In this document: piece after piece, positions 35,743 to 45,260 of the stretch
Position numbering within the stretch: the first letter of the stretch is position 1
Layout: each line of letters starts with the position of its first letter
Assembly: GCF_015223055.1 (NCBI RefSeq)
Contig: NZ_JADFBX010000005.1
Coordinates: 372,001-436,000, forward strand
Direction: 5' to 3'
Source of the DNA: Pedobacter sp. MC2016-24
Lineage (GTDB): Bacteria; Bacteroidota; Bacteroidia; Sphingobacteriales; Sphingobacteriaceae
DNA length: 64,000 bases
Made by a program: the position numbers and the translations under genes
Notes under the pieces: model-generated
Told to the model about the DNA's origin: nothing
The model's input: only the letters and a program-made list of their open reading frames with translations
Database searches by the model: none

Positions 35743-36111
35743 TCAGGCCTCCAAATGTTTAACAATGATATCTTCAAGCTCCTGGATATCAAATGGCTTA
35801 GATAAATAGCCATCAGCACCTGCTTGTTCTGCCAATGACTTCACATCGTTGTTGGCAGAAAAGTAGATGACAGGGATGTGCTTTAGCTCACCATGTGCCT
35901 TCAACTCCCTGGTTGCATCAATTCCGCCAACATCAGGCAACCAATTGTCCATAAAAATGATATCCGGAGTATAGCCCATCACCTGATCAATGATATTATT
36001 GGATGTGGAAGAGGTTTTAATGTCATATCCTGCATCTTCCAAAATAATGGTGCAAAGCTCCAATATGTCAGTGTTATCGTCAAAAACGAATACTTTCTTG
36101 TTATTACTCAT
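35743..36111 (-). CDS. single-domain response regulator (last gene of phosphorelay operon)
   Basis: 122 residues, a lone receiver domain. Acidic pocket DDN near 11-13, phosphoacceptor in FMDNWLPDVGG (about Asp55) and the conserved Lys in YLSKPFD. With no output domain it probably acts as a phosphate shuttle or sink, or by binding a partner, like CheY or Spo0F. Its start overlaps the CheB-type gene by eight bases. Confidence 0.9.
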   Translation of the reverse strand: MSNNKKVFVFDDNTDILELCTIILEDAGYDIKTSSTSNNIIDQVMGYTPDIIFMDNWLPDVGGIDATRELKAHGELKHIPVIYFSANNDVKSLAEQAGADGYLSKPFDIQELEDIIVKHLEA

Positions 36112-36685
36112 GATATGATTGATTGGAAAGCAAATTTATAAATTCTGCGATATCTTCTATACCTAAAATCCGATCTATTTCTACATGAAGCTTGGCTTGT
36201 GCAGGCATATAAGCAACCTGCGCAGAAGCAGGATCCTGGATAACAGCCTGTCCACCCCAGGCTTTTACACTTTTCAACCCGTTTACACCATCTGCATTAG
36301 ATCCGGAAAGTAGTAAACATACCAGTTTTTTCTTATAAACCTCGGCTGCAGTTTGAAAAGTAGCATCAATCGCAGGTCTGGAATAATTGATCTTCTCTGA
36401 ATAATCCAAAGAAAATGTCCGGTCCTGCTCAATTAATAAATGATAATCCGAAGGCGCTACGTATACCGTTCCGGCATTAATCTTTTCCTTTTCATCAACC
36501 TCCTTGACAATTAAACTGGTGCGGCTGGCTAATAAATTCGGCAACAGGGAATCTGCTCCATGTTTTCGGTGTACCACAATGATGATCGGGAAACTCAGAT
36601 CCGATCTGACTTCAGAGAGTACCCGCAACAATACTTCCAGACTGCCGGCAGATCCACCAATGATAAAGGCCTCACATGTTTTCAT
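36104..36685 (-). CDS. stand-alone CheB-type methylesterase domain
   Basis: 193 residues comprising only the CheB catalytic domain; the usual N-terminal receiver is absent. The expected triad is Ser12 in GGSAGS, His39 in VVHRKHG and Asp in SGSNADG. It would remove methyl groups from glutamates of a chemoreceptor-like protein. ATG 36685 is chosen because it gives the family N terminus (MKTCEAFIIGGSAGS) and overlaps the end of the CheR gene by 14 bases; the frame extends to 36739 only inside cheR. A free receiver protein encoded next to it may replace the missing domain. Confidence 0.88.
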   Translation of the reverse strand: MKTCEAFIIGGSAGSLEVLLRVLSEVRSDLSFPIIIVVHRKHGADSLLPNLLASRTSLIVKEVDEKEKINAGTVYVAPSDYHLLIEQDRTFSLDYSEKINYSRPAIDATFQTAAEVYKKKLVCLLLSGSNADGVNGLKSVKAWGGQAVIQDPASAQVAYMPAQAKLHVEIDRILGIEDIAEFINLLSNQSYHE

Positions 36686-37505
36686 GTCCCACCTTTCTCC
36701 ATATTTTATGCCCTGGCAATCGTTTGTATCGATTGGCAATCCTTGAAAAATCGACGGTTTCTTTTGTTCCCAATGCCAGGTAACCTAAATCTTCCAGGCT
36801 TTCATCAAAAAGATCCAGCACATTATGCTGAAGCTCCCTTTCAAAATAGATCAGTACATTTCTGCATAAAATCAGTTGAAATTCATTAAAAGAATGGTCC
36901 GAAACCAGGTTATGGGTCGAGAAAATGATCTTTTGCTTCAGCTCTTCATCAAACTTAGCCAGGGAATAATTGGCAGTATAATAGGTAGAAAAATCCTGCG
37001 TACCACCAGAAAGGATATAGTTTTCCGAATACTGCTTCATCTGGCTCATCGCAAACATGCCATGCGCAGCTTTTTCCAGCACAGCAGGATTCAGATCAGT
37101 CGCATAAATCAGGGACTTGTGCAACAAATTGAGTTCCTTAAGTATGATAGAAATCGAATAGGCTTCTTCCCCGGTAGAGCAACCAGCCAGCCAGATCCTG
37201 ATAAAAGGATAAGTACCCAATTTAGGCAGGACCACATCACGTAGCGTCTTAAAAAAAACAGGATCTCTGAACATTTCCGTCACATTCACCGTGATCTGCT
37301 CTACAAACCGCTTAAAATAAGCCTGATCGCTATATATCCTGTATCTGAACTCAGCAAAACTCAAAGCTTTATCCAAACTGTACAACCGGCTGATCCTGCG
37401 CTTGAGAGACGCCCTGGAATAACCTGTAAAATCATACCCATACTGCTCCAGAAGATCTGAAATCAGCATCTCTACCTGCTCATCGTTGATTGCTGAAAGC
37501 TCCAA
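36672..37505 (-). CDS. CheR-type protein-glutamate methyltransferase
   Basis: 277 residues. An N-terminal helical CheR domain (with YSRASLKRRISRL, and VNVTEMFRDP) precedes the SAM-binding domain, with IWLAGCSTGEEAYSIS as its glycine loop and FQLILCRNVLIYF as the catalytic-side motif. CheR normally methylates chemoreceptors, but no receptor gene is present in this cluster. It sits between a receiver gene (one base away) and the CheB-type gene (14-base overlap), so the three are coupled. Confidence 0.92.
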   Translation of the reverse strand: MELSAINDEQVEMLISDLLEQYGYDFTGYSRASLKRRISRLYSLDKALSFAEFRYRIYSDQAYFKRFVEQITVNVTEMFRDPVFFKTLRDVVLPKLGTYPFIRIWLAGCSTGEEAYSISIILKELNLLHKSLIYATDLNPAVLEKAAHGMFAMSQMKQYSENYILSGGTQDFSTYYTANYSLAKFDEELKQKIIFSTHNLVSDHSFNEFQLILCRNVLIYFERELQHNVLDLFDESLEDLGYLALGTKETVDFSRIANRYKRLPGHKIWRKVGHENM

Positions 37506-37506
37506 A

Positions 37507-37881
37507 TTAAACGCTTGTATATTGAATTAATAACTTAGTTAGTTCTTCGACATTGATGGGCTTAGAAACATATCCAACAGCCCCGGCATTTAAGCACCTT
37601 TCTTTATCGCCCAACATCGCCTGTGCAGTTACTGCAATAACAGGGATGTTTTTGAGCTCAGGATGCGTCTCCATTTTGGCCATTGCCTGGTAACCGTCCA
37701 TCCCAGGCATCATCATATCCATAAGTACCACGGCAATTTGCTGATCCTGCTTCAGCAGTTCCAGCCCTTCTTCTGCTCCGGCCGCAGAAAGGCAATGATA
37801 GCCCCTGGCCTTTAAAACCGCCTTTAAAGCAAAAATATTCCTATTATCGTCGTCTATTATAAGTATCTTATTGTTCGCCAT
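37507..37881 (-). CDS. single-domain response regulator
   Basis: 124-residue receiver domain with acidic pocket DDDN (about 10-13), phosphoacceptor in VVLMDMMMPGMDG (about Asp56) and YVSKPIN with the conserved Lys. It resembles the third receiver of the neighbouring hybrid kinase (DMMMP and SKP contexts), suggesting duplication from it. It lies 24 bases after the hybrid kinase gene. Confidence 0.92.
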   Translation of the reverse strand: MANNKILIIDDDNRNIFALKAVLKARGYHCLSAAGAEEGLELLKQDQQIAVVLMDMMMPGMDGYQAMAKMETHPELKNIPVIAVTAQAMLGDKERCLNAGAVGYVSKPINVEELTKLLIQYTSV

Positions 37882-37905
37882 ATTTATAAAATATGATTGT
37901 ATCTG

Positions 37906-40900
37906 TTAAACTTTATCATATAGCCACACCCTGAGCAAAGAAATCAGTTGATCAATGTCAACAGGCTTAGAAATGTAATCTGATGCCCCTGCAGCAATAC
38001 ACTTTTCCCGATCGCCCATCATTGCCTTCGCAGTAACAGCCAAAACAGGCAATTGTTTATAGGCGGCCATTTTTCTGATTTCCTTTGTGGTTTCATATCC
38101 GTCCATTTCCGGCATCATCATATCCATCAGCACAACATCTACAAACGGGTGCTCTTTGAGCATCTGTAAGGCTTCTTTTCCATCCGTAGCAGCCAATACT
38201 TTCATCTTATGCTGCTCTAGGGCCTTAGTCAGCGAAAATATATTCCGCACATCATCATCCGCAATCAAAACGGTTTTGTTATTTAGTACTTCATACAAAC
38301 CGCCTAACTTCTCCAATCCCTGCTTTTTCGTTTTACTATCACCTTCCTTTTCTTCAACCAGGTGTAAAAATAGTGCGGCTTCGTCTAAAATACGCTGGTA
38401 AGAATGTGCCGTCTTAACCACAATAGAATCAGCATACTGCTTAATGCGACTTTCTTCACCTTTAGAAAGATTTTTACCTGTAAATATGATAATGGGTAAG
38501 TTCTCTAACCCTTCGCTTCTCTTAATCGTTTCCAATGTCTCGTAAGCGTTCTTATCCGGAATCCCCATATCCAGGATCACACAATCCACTTCTTTCTTAC
38601 TCAAAGCGCCAATGCTCTCGTTTACGTTATTGGCAACCTCAGTATGGATATTGTAATTGCTCAGGAAATAACTCAATGCCTCAGCGTGCTGTTTATTCTC
38701 CTCAACGATCAATACTTTTTTGGGATGTCGGCTTAAGGCATGTTCAAGCTTTTGGAAGATTTGCTGCATATGCTCCAATGCAACAGGTTTATTGATGAAA
38801 TCAACAGCCCCTTTGAGCAAACTCTCTTTTTTCACTTCAAGTGAAGACATGATGTGGACCGGAATAGACCGGGTTGAAGGATTTGATTTCAATTCCTCCA
38901 TAACCTGCCAGCCATCTTTAACTGGCAACTGAATATCCAGCAGTATCGCCAAAGGCTGATAATGGTTGGCCAGTTCGATACCCAAATCACCACGGACTGC
39001 GGTTATGCCTTTATAACCTCGTTTACGGGTAAACCTAAGCAGGGTTTTGGCAAAATTCGTATCGTCTTCAACAATCAGGATCACCTTATCGCCGGGCTGG
39101 ATGTCATTCCGGTCGTCTTCTAATTCCTGAGGGATATGCGTCACGGTAAAGCGTTCTTTAACAAGTTCCACCTGGTGGTCTGGTGCAGACGGGCTGATCG
39201 CAATTACATCTTGCTTAAAATCAGACTTTTCCATGGGATTCCATTCCAGAGGCAAATGGAAGGTAAACTCACTACCCACGTGTTCTTTACTTGTTAGCTC
39301 AATTTCACCTCCAAGAAGTTTAGCCAGTTCACGACTGATGGATAAGCCCAGTCCAGTACCGCCAAACCTTCTTCTGGTTGAACCATCGGCCTGTTGGAAA
39401 GCTTCAAAAATTAGCCCGACTTTGTCTGCAGGGATACCAATACCCGTATCTGTAACTTTAAACAGCAGATATTTACCCGAATCATTCAGTTTAACCGTTA
39501 AAACCACTTTTCCTGAAGTGGTGAATTTAATCGCATTAGATAGCAGATTTTTAAGGATCTGCTCCAAACGCATTTTATCAGTATTGACCGCAGGTAAATT
39601 CGCGGCCACATCGAACACAAGCTCCAGATTCTTATTTTTTGCCAATGGATTAAACAAAGAGCGCATATCTGTGGCCACCTCATTGACGCTAATTTCCGTG
39701 AATTCCAGCTTCATTTTACCTGCTTCTATCTTAGAAAGATCAAGAATCTCATCAATCAGGCCTAATAGTCCTTGTCCAGAACTTTGAATCACTTCCGCGT
39801 ATTCAATATATTCCGGATCTAGCTCCTTATTCTCAGACATGAGCTTAGACAACAGCAAAATAGAATTTAAAGGTGTACGCAACTCATGCGACATATTGGC
39901 GAGAAACTCGGATTTATATTTGGTACTTTGTTCAAGCTGTTCTGCTTTTTGCTGAATGTCCAGGTTTCGCTCTTGTATCAACTGATTTTTCTCTTCCAGT
40001 AAACTGGTCCGTTCCTCCAGCTCCTGGTTGCTTTGTAACAGTTCTTCCTGTTGTACACGCAGTTCTTCTTCAGAGGTTTGGATACGTTGTGTCTGTGCCT
40101 CCAATTCTGCATTCAAACCTTCCAGCTCACGATGTTGTGCCTGCAGCTCTTCTGCCTGAGCCTGGGTCTCTTCTAGAAACTCCTGTAATTTTCTACGGTT
40201 CTGGGCAACGTGGATAGCCAGCCCTATATTATTTGAAATACCATTTAGAAAGTCAAGCTGAACTGGTGTAAAACCAATTAAGCTACCAAACTCCATTACC
40301 CCCACAACGATGTCATCTCTTAAAACCGGAACAGCTACCACATTTCTGGGTTTCGTACTTCCAACGGCATAACTGATGGTCAGTTCGCCGTCCGGGATGT
40401 CATTGATCAACATCTGTTTGCCGGATCGGGCAGCCTGGCCCGCTAAACCTTCTCCAAACTTGAGCATGTTCTTTTTATGATCTTCAACCAAGGCATATCT
40501 TCCTGCCAGCACTAAGGATTCTTCATCCTCAACCAGATAAAATGCGGCAACCTGGCTATTGACATGTTCTACAATACTTTCCAGGATATCTTTTGCCAGT
40601 TCAGGCACATCCTTTTCCCCAACCATTTTGTTATTCAGATTGGCGATACCAGACTGCAGCCATTCCTTGTCGGCAAGCAGCGTAAATGAATATTGTAGCG
40701 ATTCGGCCATGGCATTCAAAGAGGTAGAAAGGCTGCCCAGGCCATCTTTAACAGTTTCATCCATCCTAACCTGGTAATCTCCGTTAGAAATCTTACCCGC
40801 TACGCCCTGGATGATCTGGATTCTTTTGTCAATTTCTTCATTTTTCTCCTGTAGCTCCCGCTGCAGCAGTGCTCTTTTATTGAAATCACTGCTTACTCTT

Positions 40901-41499
40901 CTGTAGAAAGATAACGTGATTATAACCGCCAAAACGGCGGCCAGAAGAATGAGTATCGGCGTATAGCCGGCAAGGGTATTCATGGTTCTAGTTCTCACAT
41001 CCAAAAGCCTCAACTCCTCTGTTTTCATGGTTTTAATCAAAACCCTGGCCGCATCCATGTAGGTTTTACCATTCCTAAGCTCCGCGATACTAACGTTTCC
41101 ACCCCTGCTTTTAACGGCAATGGTACTTTCCAATATCCCCATCCTCCCCTGAATGATTTCTTCCAGTTTCTTAGCATTAGCTTGCTGGAAAGCATTGTCA
41201 CGGGTCTGAACATGAATGTAATTCAACAATTCCAATGAAGTTTGTCTAGCCCCGTTATAAGGTTCCAAAAATTCCTTTTCCCCAGTTAGCAAATAGCCGC
41301 GCTGCCCAGTTTCTGCATCCTTTAAAGTAGAAAGCACACCATCCAAATTGGACAATACCTCATTGCTGTGTGCAACAAGGTCAGAATTCTTAATTAAGTT
41401 TCTAATGCTGATGAATGAGGCGAATGAGGTTACAAAAAGAATCAGTAACGACAGCCCCAAACCAACACGAAGATTATTTTTAATAGACGTTTTGCTCAT
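37906..41499 (-). CDS. hybrid histidine kinase: CHASE3-HAMP-GAF-HisKA-HATPase-REC-REC-REC
   Basis: 1197 residues. Two transmembrane helices (about 10-32 and 178-200) enclose a periplasmic CHASE3 domain with the DAETGQRGYLLTG motif. Then come a HAMP-like linker, GAF domain (about 300-440), a long coiled coil (about 440-545), HisKA with FLANMSHELRTPLNS, HATPase_c with the G boxes (DTGIGIP, GGTGLGLSIS), and three receiver domains (about 825-945, 955-1070, 1080-1195), the last with VLMDMMMPEMDGYE. It autophosphorylates on the HisKA histidine and passes phosphate to its own or free receivers. Central protein of the MCP-free CheB/CheR cluster. Confidence 0.94.
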   Translation of the reverse strand: MSKTSIKNNLRVGLGLSLLILFVTSFASFISIRNLIKNSDLVAHSNEVLSNLDGVLSTLKDAETGQRGYLLTGEKEFLEPYNGARQTSLELLNYIHVQTRDNAFQQANAKKLEEIIQGRMGILESTIAVKSRGGNVSIAELRNGKTYMDAARVLIKTMKTEELRLLDVRTRTMNTLAGYTPILILLAAVLAVIITLSFYRRVSSDFNKRALLQRELQEKNEEIDKRIQIIQGVAGKISNGDYQVRMDETVKDGLGSLSTSLNAMAESLQYSFTLLADKEWLQSGIANLNNKMVGEKDVPELAKDILESIVEHVNSQVAAFYLVEDEESLVLAGRYALVEDHKKNMLKFGEGLAGQAARSGKQMLINDIPDGELTISYAVGSTKPRNVVAVPVLRDDIVVGVMEFGSLIGFTPVQLDFLNGISNNIGLAIHVAQNRRKLQEFLEETQAQAEELQAQHRELEGLNAELEAQTQRIQTSEEELRVQQEELLQSNQELEERTSLLEEKNQLIQERNLDIQQKAEQLEQSTKYKSEFLANMSHELRTPLNSILLLSKLMSENKELDPEYIEYAEVIQSSGQGLLGLIDEILDLSKIEAGKMKLEFTEISVNEVATDMRSLFNPLAKNKNLELVFDVAANLPAVNTDKMRLEQILKNLLSNAIKFTTSGKVVLTVKLNDSGKYLLFKVTDTGIGIPADKVGLIFEAFQQADGSTRRRFGGTGLGLSISRELAKLLGGEIELTSKEHVGSEFTFHLPLEWNPMEKSDFKQDVIAISPSAPDHQVELVKERFTVTHIPQELEDDRNDIQPGDKVILIVEDDTNFAKTLLRFTRKRGYKGITAVRGDLGIELANHYQPLAILLDIQLPVKDGWQVMEELKSNPSTRSIPVHIMSSLEVKKESLLKGAVDFINKPVALEHMQQIFQKLEHALSRHPKKVLIVEENKQHAEALSYFLSNYNIHTEVANNVNESIGALSKKEVDCVILDMGIPDKNAYETLETIKRSEGLENLPIIIFTGKNLSKGEESRIKQYADSIVVKTAHSYQRILDEAALFLHLVEEKEGDSKTKKQGLEKLGGLYEVLNNKTVLIADDDVRNIFSLTKALEQHKMKVLAATDGKEALQMLKEHPFVDVVLMDMMMPEMDGYETTKEIRKMAAYKQLPVLAVTAKAMMGDREKCIAAGASDYISKPVDIDQLISLLRVWLYDKV

Positions 41500-41508
41500 A
41501 ATGTTTCT

Positions 41509-42633
41509 TTATTCAACCTCTGGTACTACATCCAGAGGCAAAGTGAAATAAAACTCAGATCCATTTCCCAACTCACTTTCTACCCCCACTTCTCCACCAT
41601 GACGATTAATGATCTCAGCAGAGATGTAAAGCCCAATACCTAATCCCTGAAAATGGATGGCCGTTTCTTCCACGCGATAAAATTTTTCAAATACATTCTT
41701 TTGTAACTCAGGATCAATTCCGATCCCATAATCCTTCACACCAAGATACAGCATGTCTTCTCTAACCTGTACGTTAACCTGTATTCTATTGGTCCCGGGC
41801 GAATATTTAATCGCATTGGTCAGAAAGTTAATGATGACCTGTTCAATGCGCATTTCATCACCATATAGCGCTTTGGGTGCTTTACCACTTCGGGTAATGG
41901 TAAATTCCGGATTTGCCTGATGCATCACCTCAATTACATTATCCAATACCTGGTCCAGGTTAAAGTACTTTTTATTGAATTTCAGCTTTCCACTTTCAAT
42001 TTTAGAAATATCCAGCAAATCTGCAATCAGATCATTCAATTTATCCAGCTGAACCTGCGCCTTGCTTAAATGCTTTTTAACCGTCTCTATATCACCTTTA
42101 TCTATACTTCTGCCCAGCAGCTGCACATAACCCTTTACACTGGTTAACGGCGTTTTAAGTTCATGGCTTGCAATACTGATAAACTCATCCTTTTTTCGCT
42201 CTGCTTTCTTTCTAAACTCAATTTCATCCAGCAATGCTTTTTGAATTTCAATGAGTTTACGGCTTTGCTCATAAATCCGGTAAAAAGTTTTAACCTTCAG
42301 CAACAATACGCCCATGTCAACAGGCTTAGTGATATAATCCAAGCCTCCGGAAGAATATCCTTTGGTAATAAACTTAAGTTCGGTATTTGCCGCAGATAAG
42401 AAAATGATTGCCGTTTCACGTGCTTTACTATAGCCTGAAATCGCTTCAGCTACTTCAAATCCGTCCATTCCAGGCATCTGTACATCGAGAATGATCAGTA
42501 CATATTCATTCTTAAGAACTTTCTTTAATGCTTCTTCACCTGATGATGCGGTATCTACTTCGAAATTATGTCTCTCCAGAACCTTTTTCAAGGAAATCAA
42601 GTTTTCTGGGGTATCATCTACAATTAATATCAT
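41509..42633 (-). CDS. REC-HisKA-HATPase hybrid kinase (first gene of phosphorelay operon)
   Basis: 374 residues, soluble. A receiver domain leads (1-118; phosphoacceptor in LIILDVQMPGMDGFE), followed by a short coiled linker, HisKA (FISIASHELKTPLTS) and HATPase_c (DYGIGIDPE and GLGIGLYIS). Such REC-first kinases take input as phosphate rather than from a ligand-binding domain. It begins the six-gene run and is separated by nine bases from the large hybrid kinase gene, so they probably form one relay. Confidence 0.92.
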   Translation of the reverse strand: MILIVDDTPENLISLKKVLERHNFEVDTASSGEEALKKVLKNEYVLIILDVQMPGMDGFEVAEAISGYSKARETAIIFLSAANTELKFITKGYSSGGLDYITKPVDMGVLLLKVKTFYRIYEQSRKLIEIQKALLDEIEFRKKAERKKDEFISIASHELKTPLTSVKGYVQLLGRSIDKGDIETVKKHLSKAQVQLDKLNDLIADLLDISKIESGKLKFNKKYFNLDQVLDNVIEVMHQANPEFTITRSGKAPKALYGDEMRIEQVIINFLTNAIKYSPGTNRIQVNVQVREDMLYLGVKDYGIGIDPELQKNVFEKFYRVEETAIHFQGLGIGLYISAEIINRHGGEVGVESELGNGSEFYFTLPLDVVPEVE

Positions 42634-42754
42634 TTACGAATAATAAATAAGGCTTCTGAAATTGATGAACAATGGATTTTGTGTAAAAACTTTGCCTTAA
42701 AGTTATACAACATTAGGTGTTTAACCTTATATTTTTAAAATTTTATTGAATCTG

Positions 42755-43597
42755 TTACAAAGTCGCGGCATTAAAAGTATCGCCCTGATTGATATCTCCG
42801 GTATCAAAACCTTTTTTAAACCAATACATTCTTTGTGCGGAAGTGCCATGTGTAAAAGCGTCAGGAATGACCTCTCCCTGAGCCTGTTTCTGCAGCTTAT
42901 CATCTCCAATTGCATTCGCCGCATTCAGTGCTTCCTCTAAGTCGCCATTTTCCAACTCAATATCTTTCATCAGCTGCGCATTGTGCGCCCATAACCCGGC
43001 AAAAAAGTCGGCCTGAAGTTCAAGTTTAACAGACAATTTATTGTATTCCTTTTCACTAAGCTGCTGACGAGCCCTTTCCAACTTCTCTGATATGCCTAAA
43101 AGATTTTGCACATGGTGCCCAACTTCATGGGCAATCACATAGGCCTGGGCAAAATCACCGTTAACGCCAAAACGCGTTTTCAAGTCCTTGTAGAAATCAA
43201 GATCAATATAAACTTTATGGTCTGCCGGACAATAAAAAGGACCAACAGCAGAACTGGCATAACCGCAACCAGATTGTTCTCCGCCAGTAAATAGCCGAAG
43301 CACGGGCTTTTCATATGACTTACCCATTTTTTTAAATTCTGCTTCCCAAACCTGGTCTGTCGAGGCCAGCACATTGGCTACAAATTTCCCTTCTGCATCC
43401 GTAGGAGTTCCTTTTTGGACAAGAGTTTGTTCAGAATTGCCTACAGGCATTTGAGAAACAAGTCCCGTTAAATCCTTACCGAAAAATAAGCCGACAATGA
43501 CGATAATGATGCCAATGCCACCTCCCAGTACCTTTCCACCGCCTGAGCTGCCTCTCGCATCCTCGACGTTGTCGCTACTTTTACCGAAAAATTTCAT
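42755..43597 (-). CDS. YpfJ-type neutral zinc metallopeptidase
   Basis: 280 residues. The family layout is plain: SSDNVEDARGSSGGG at the N terminus, a membrane helix (about 24-42), then a zinc domain with AYVIAHEVGHHVQNLLG (HExxH) and QADFFAGLWAH. ATG 43597 is chosen as it gives the family N terminus MKFFGKSSDNVEDARG; the upstream frame to 43636 runs through the inverted repeat. Physiological substrates of this family are unknown. The message would begin near a hairpin formed by a 15-bp inverted repeat. Confidence 0.88.
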   Translation of the reverse strand: MKFFGKSSDNVEDARGSSGGGKVLGGGIGIIIVIVGLFFGKDLTGLVSQMPVGNSEQTLVQKGTPTDAEGKFVANVLASTDQVWEAEFKKMGKSYEKPVLRLFTGGEQSGCGYASSAVGPFYCPADHKVYIDLDFYKDLKTRFGVNGDFAQAYVIAHEVGHHVQNLLGISEKLERARQQLSEKEYNKLSVKLELQADFFAGLWAHNAQLMKDIELENGDLEEALNAANAIGDDKLQKQAQGEVIPDAFTHGTSAQRMYWFKKGFDTGDINQGDTFNAATL

Positions 43598-43605
43598 ATC
43601 AACAC

Positions 43606-43655
43606 TTTTAGTTTGGTATAGCTCAACTTGCGTCAATAGTTATACCAAACTAAAA
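43606..43655. repeat. perfect 15-bp inverted repeat before the YpfJ-type gene
   Basis: TTTTAGTTTGGTATA at 43606-43620 and its exact complement at 43641-43655, spacer 20 bases. It lies between the gltX stop (43668) and the ATG at 43597. No T-run follows on the minus strand, so it is not a classic terminator. It may be an operator or a 5' leader hairpin. Confidence 0.6.
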
Positions 43656-43667
43656 TTATTGGTTGAT

Positions 43668-45173
43668 TTATTCGAAAACAGTCAATGCATGCTGAATCCT
43701 TTTCCGGGTTTCTTCAACACCTAGCGCAGCAGAAATATCAAAGACGCCTGGTCCAAATTTACCCCCCACCAACATCAATCGGAAAGGCAACATCAATTCG
43801 CCAGGCTTTAAAGCACGCTCCGCAGCCAATGCTTTAAATTGCTCTTCCTGAACTACTGGTGATAAACTTGCCAACCCTGCAGCAAAATCCTTGAAAAAGG
43901 ATGCTTTCTCCGGGCTCCATTTACCCTTAACCGCAGTCAGGTCATACGCTTGAGGAGCGGTAAAGAAATAAGCACTTTGCGGATAGAAATCAAGTAGTAA
44001 GTTGCAACGGTCCTTAATCAGATCAATCACTTTCAAAGTATATTCGTCATCAGCCACTGAAACATCCTGCGCGAGCAATACCGCTTTCACCGGCTCCAGC
44101 AAATCAGCTGCTGCTGTATTTTTAATCCATTCGTGGTTATACCACTTTGCTTTTTCAAAATCAAATTTGGCTCCTGCCTTACTAATCCTTTCCACAGAAA
44201 ATTTATCAATCAGATCGGCCATAGAGAACAATTCCTGATCGGTTCCATCATTCCAGCCAAGCATCGCCAGCAAATTCACAAAAGCTTCCGGCATAAAGCC
44301 CAGCTCTTTAAATCCTTTGGTCAGGTCGCCAGTTTTAGGGTCAGTCCAGTTTTGAGCATAAACCGGGAAACCCAGCCGGTCCCCATCACGTTTACTCAAC
44401 TTACCATGGCCATCAGGTTTCAAAATTAAAGGCAGATGTACCCAGGCAGGCATTTCATCTCCCCAACCTAAATAACGCCAAAGCAAAATATGGATTGGTG
44501 CAGATGGCAGCCATTCCTCTCCCCTAAACACATGGCTGATTTCCATAGCCCGGTCATCCGCCACAACAGCAAGGTGATAGGTTGGCATCCCGTCCGCTTT
44601 AAGTAATACTTTATCATCCACCAGATTAGTATCAAAACTCACGTGGCCTCTAATCAGATCTGTAAAAGAAACAACCTCATTTTCAGGTATTTTTATTCGC
44701 ACAACATGCGGGGTATTGGCGGCCAGCAAGTCCTCCACCTCTGCCTCAGATAAAGTAAGTGAGTTTCTCATTTGTCCCCTTGTCGCCAGGCCATACGTAA
44801 AATTCGGAACCTCTTTACGTTTCGAATCCAGCTCTTCCGGCGTATCAAAAGCATAATAAGCATAGCCGTCCAGAATCAACTGATCTGCATATTGTTTATA
44901 AGTAGACTTTCGCTCACTTTGGCGATATGGTCCGTAATTTCCACCTAACTCCGGACTTTCATCAGGTTCCATACCACACCATTTCAAACAGGATGCGATA
45001 TAGTCTTCTGCACCAGGTACAAAACGGGTCTGGTCTGTATCTTCGATGCGCAAAATAAAGGCGCCATTGTGCTTCTTAGCAAATAAATAATTGAATAACG
45101 CGGTACGCACACCACCTAAATGCAATCCTCCTGTCGGACTTGGGGCAAATCTTACTCTAACTTTCTTTTCCAT
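43668..45173 (-). CDS. gltX: glutamyl-tRNA synthetase
   Basis: 501 residues, usual for bacterial GluRS. Class I motifs are FAPSPTGGLHLGGVRTALFN (the HIGH region) and GKLSKRDGDRLGF (the KMSKS region). It charges tRNA-Glu and supplies Glu-tRNA for tetrapyrrole synthesis where that route is present. It has its own promoter and is divergent from the histidine kinase gene at 45261. Confidence 0.96.
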   Translation of the reverse strand: MEKKVRVRFAPSPTGGLHLGGVRTALFNYLFAKKHNGAFILRIEDTDQTRFVPGAEDYIASCLKWCGMEPDESPELGGNYGPYRQSERKSTYKQYADQLILDGYAYYAFDTPEELDSKRKEVPNFTYGLATRGQMRNSLTLSEAEVEDLLAANTPHVVRIKIPENEVVSFTDLIRGHVSFDTNLVDDKVLLKADGMPTYHLAVVADDRAMEISHVFRGEEWLPSAPIHILLWRYLGWGDEMPAWVHLPLILKPDGHGKLSKRDGDRLGFPVYAQNWTDPKTGDLTKGFKELGFMPEAFVNLLAMLGWNDGTDQELFSMADLIDKFSVERISKAGAKFDFEKAKWYNHEWIKNTAAADLLEPVKAVLLAQDVSVADDEYTLKVIDLIKDRCNLLLDFYPQSAYFFTAPQAYDLTAVKGKWSPEKASFFKDFAAGLASLSPVVQEEQFKALAAERALKPGELMLPFRLMLVGGKFGPGVFDISAALGVEETRKRIQHALTVFE

Positions 45174-45184
45174 ATTATGAGGTA

Positions 45185-45216
45185 CAAAGATATATTTTTA
45201 GGCGTTACCATTCAAT
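45185..45216 (-). promoter_or_regulatory. gltX promoter
   Basis: Minus-strand TATCTTTG (45185-45192) is an exact -7 box; minus-strand ATTG (45213-45216) 20 bases upstream fits a weak -33 element. The predicted transcript start is about five bases before the gltX ATG. Confidence 0.55.
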
Positions 45217-45260
45217 TGATACATTTTTGATTGCTATTTTGTAATTTGCCTGCTTAAGAT

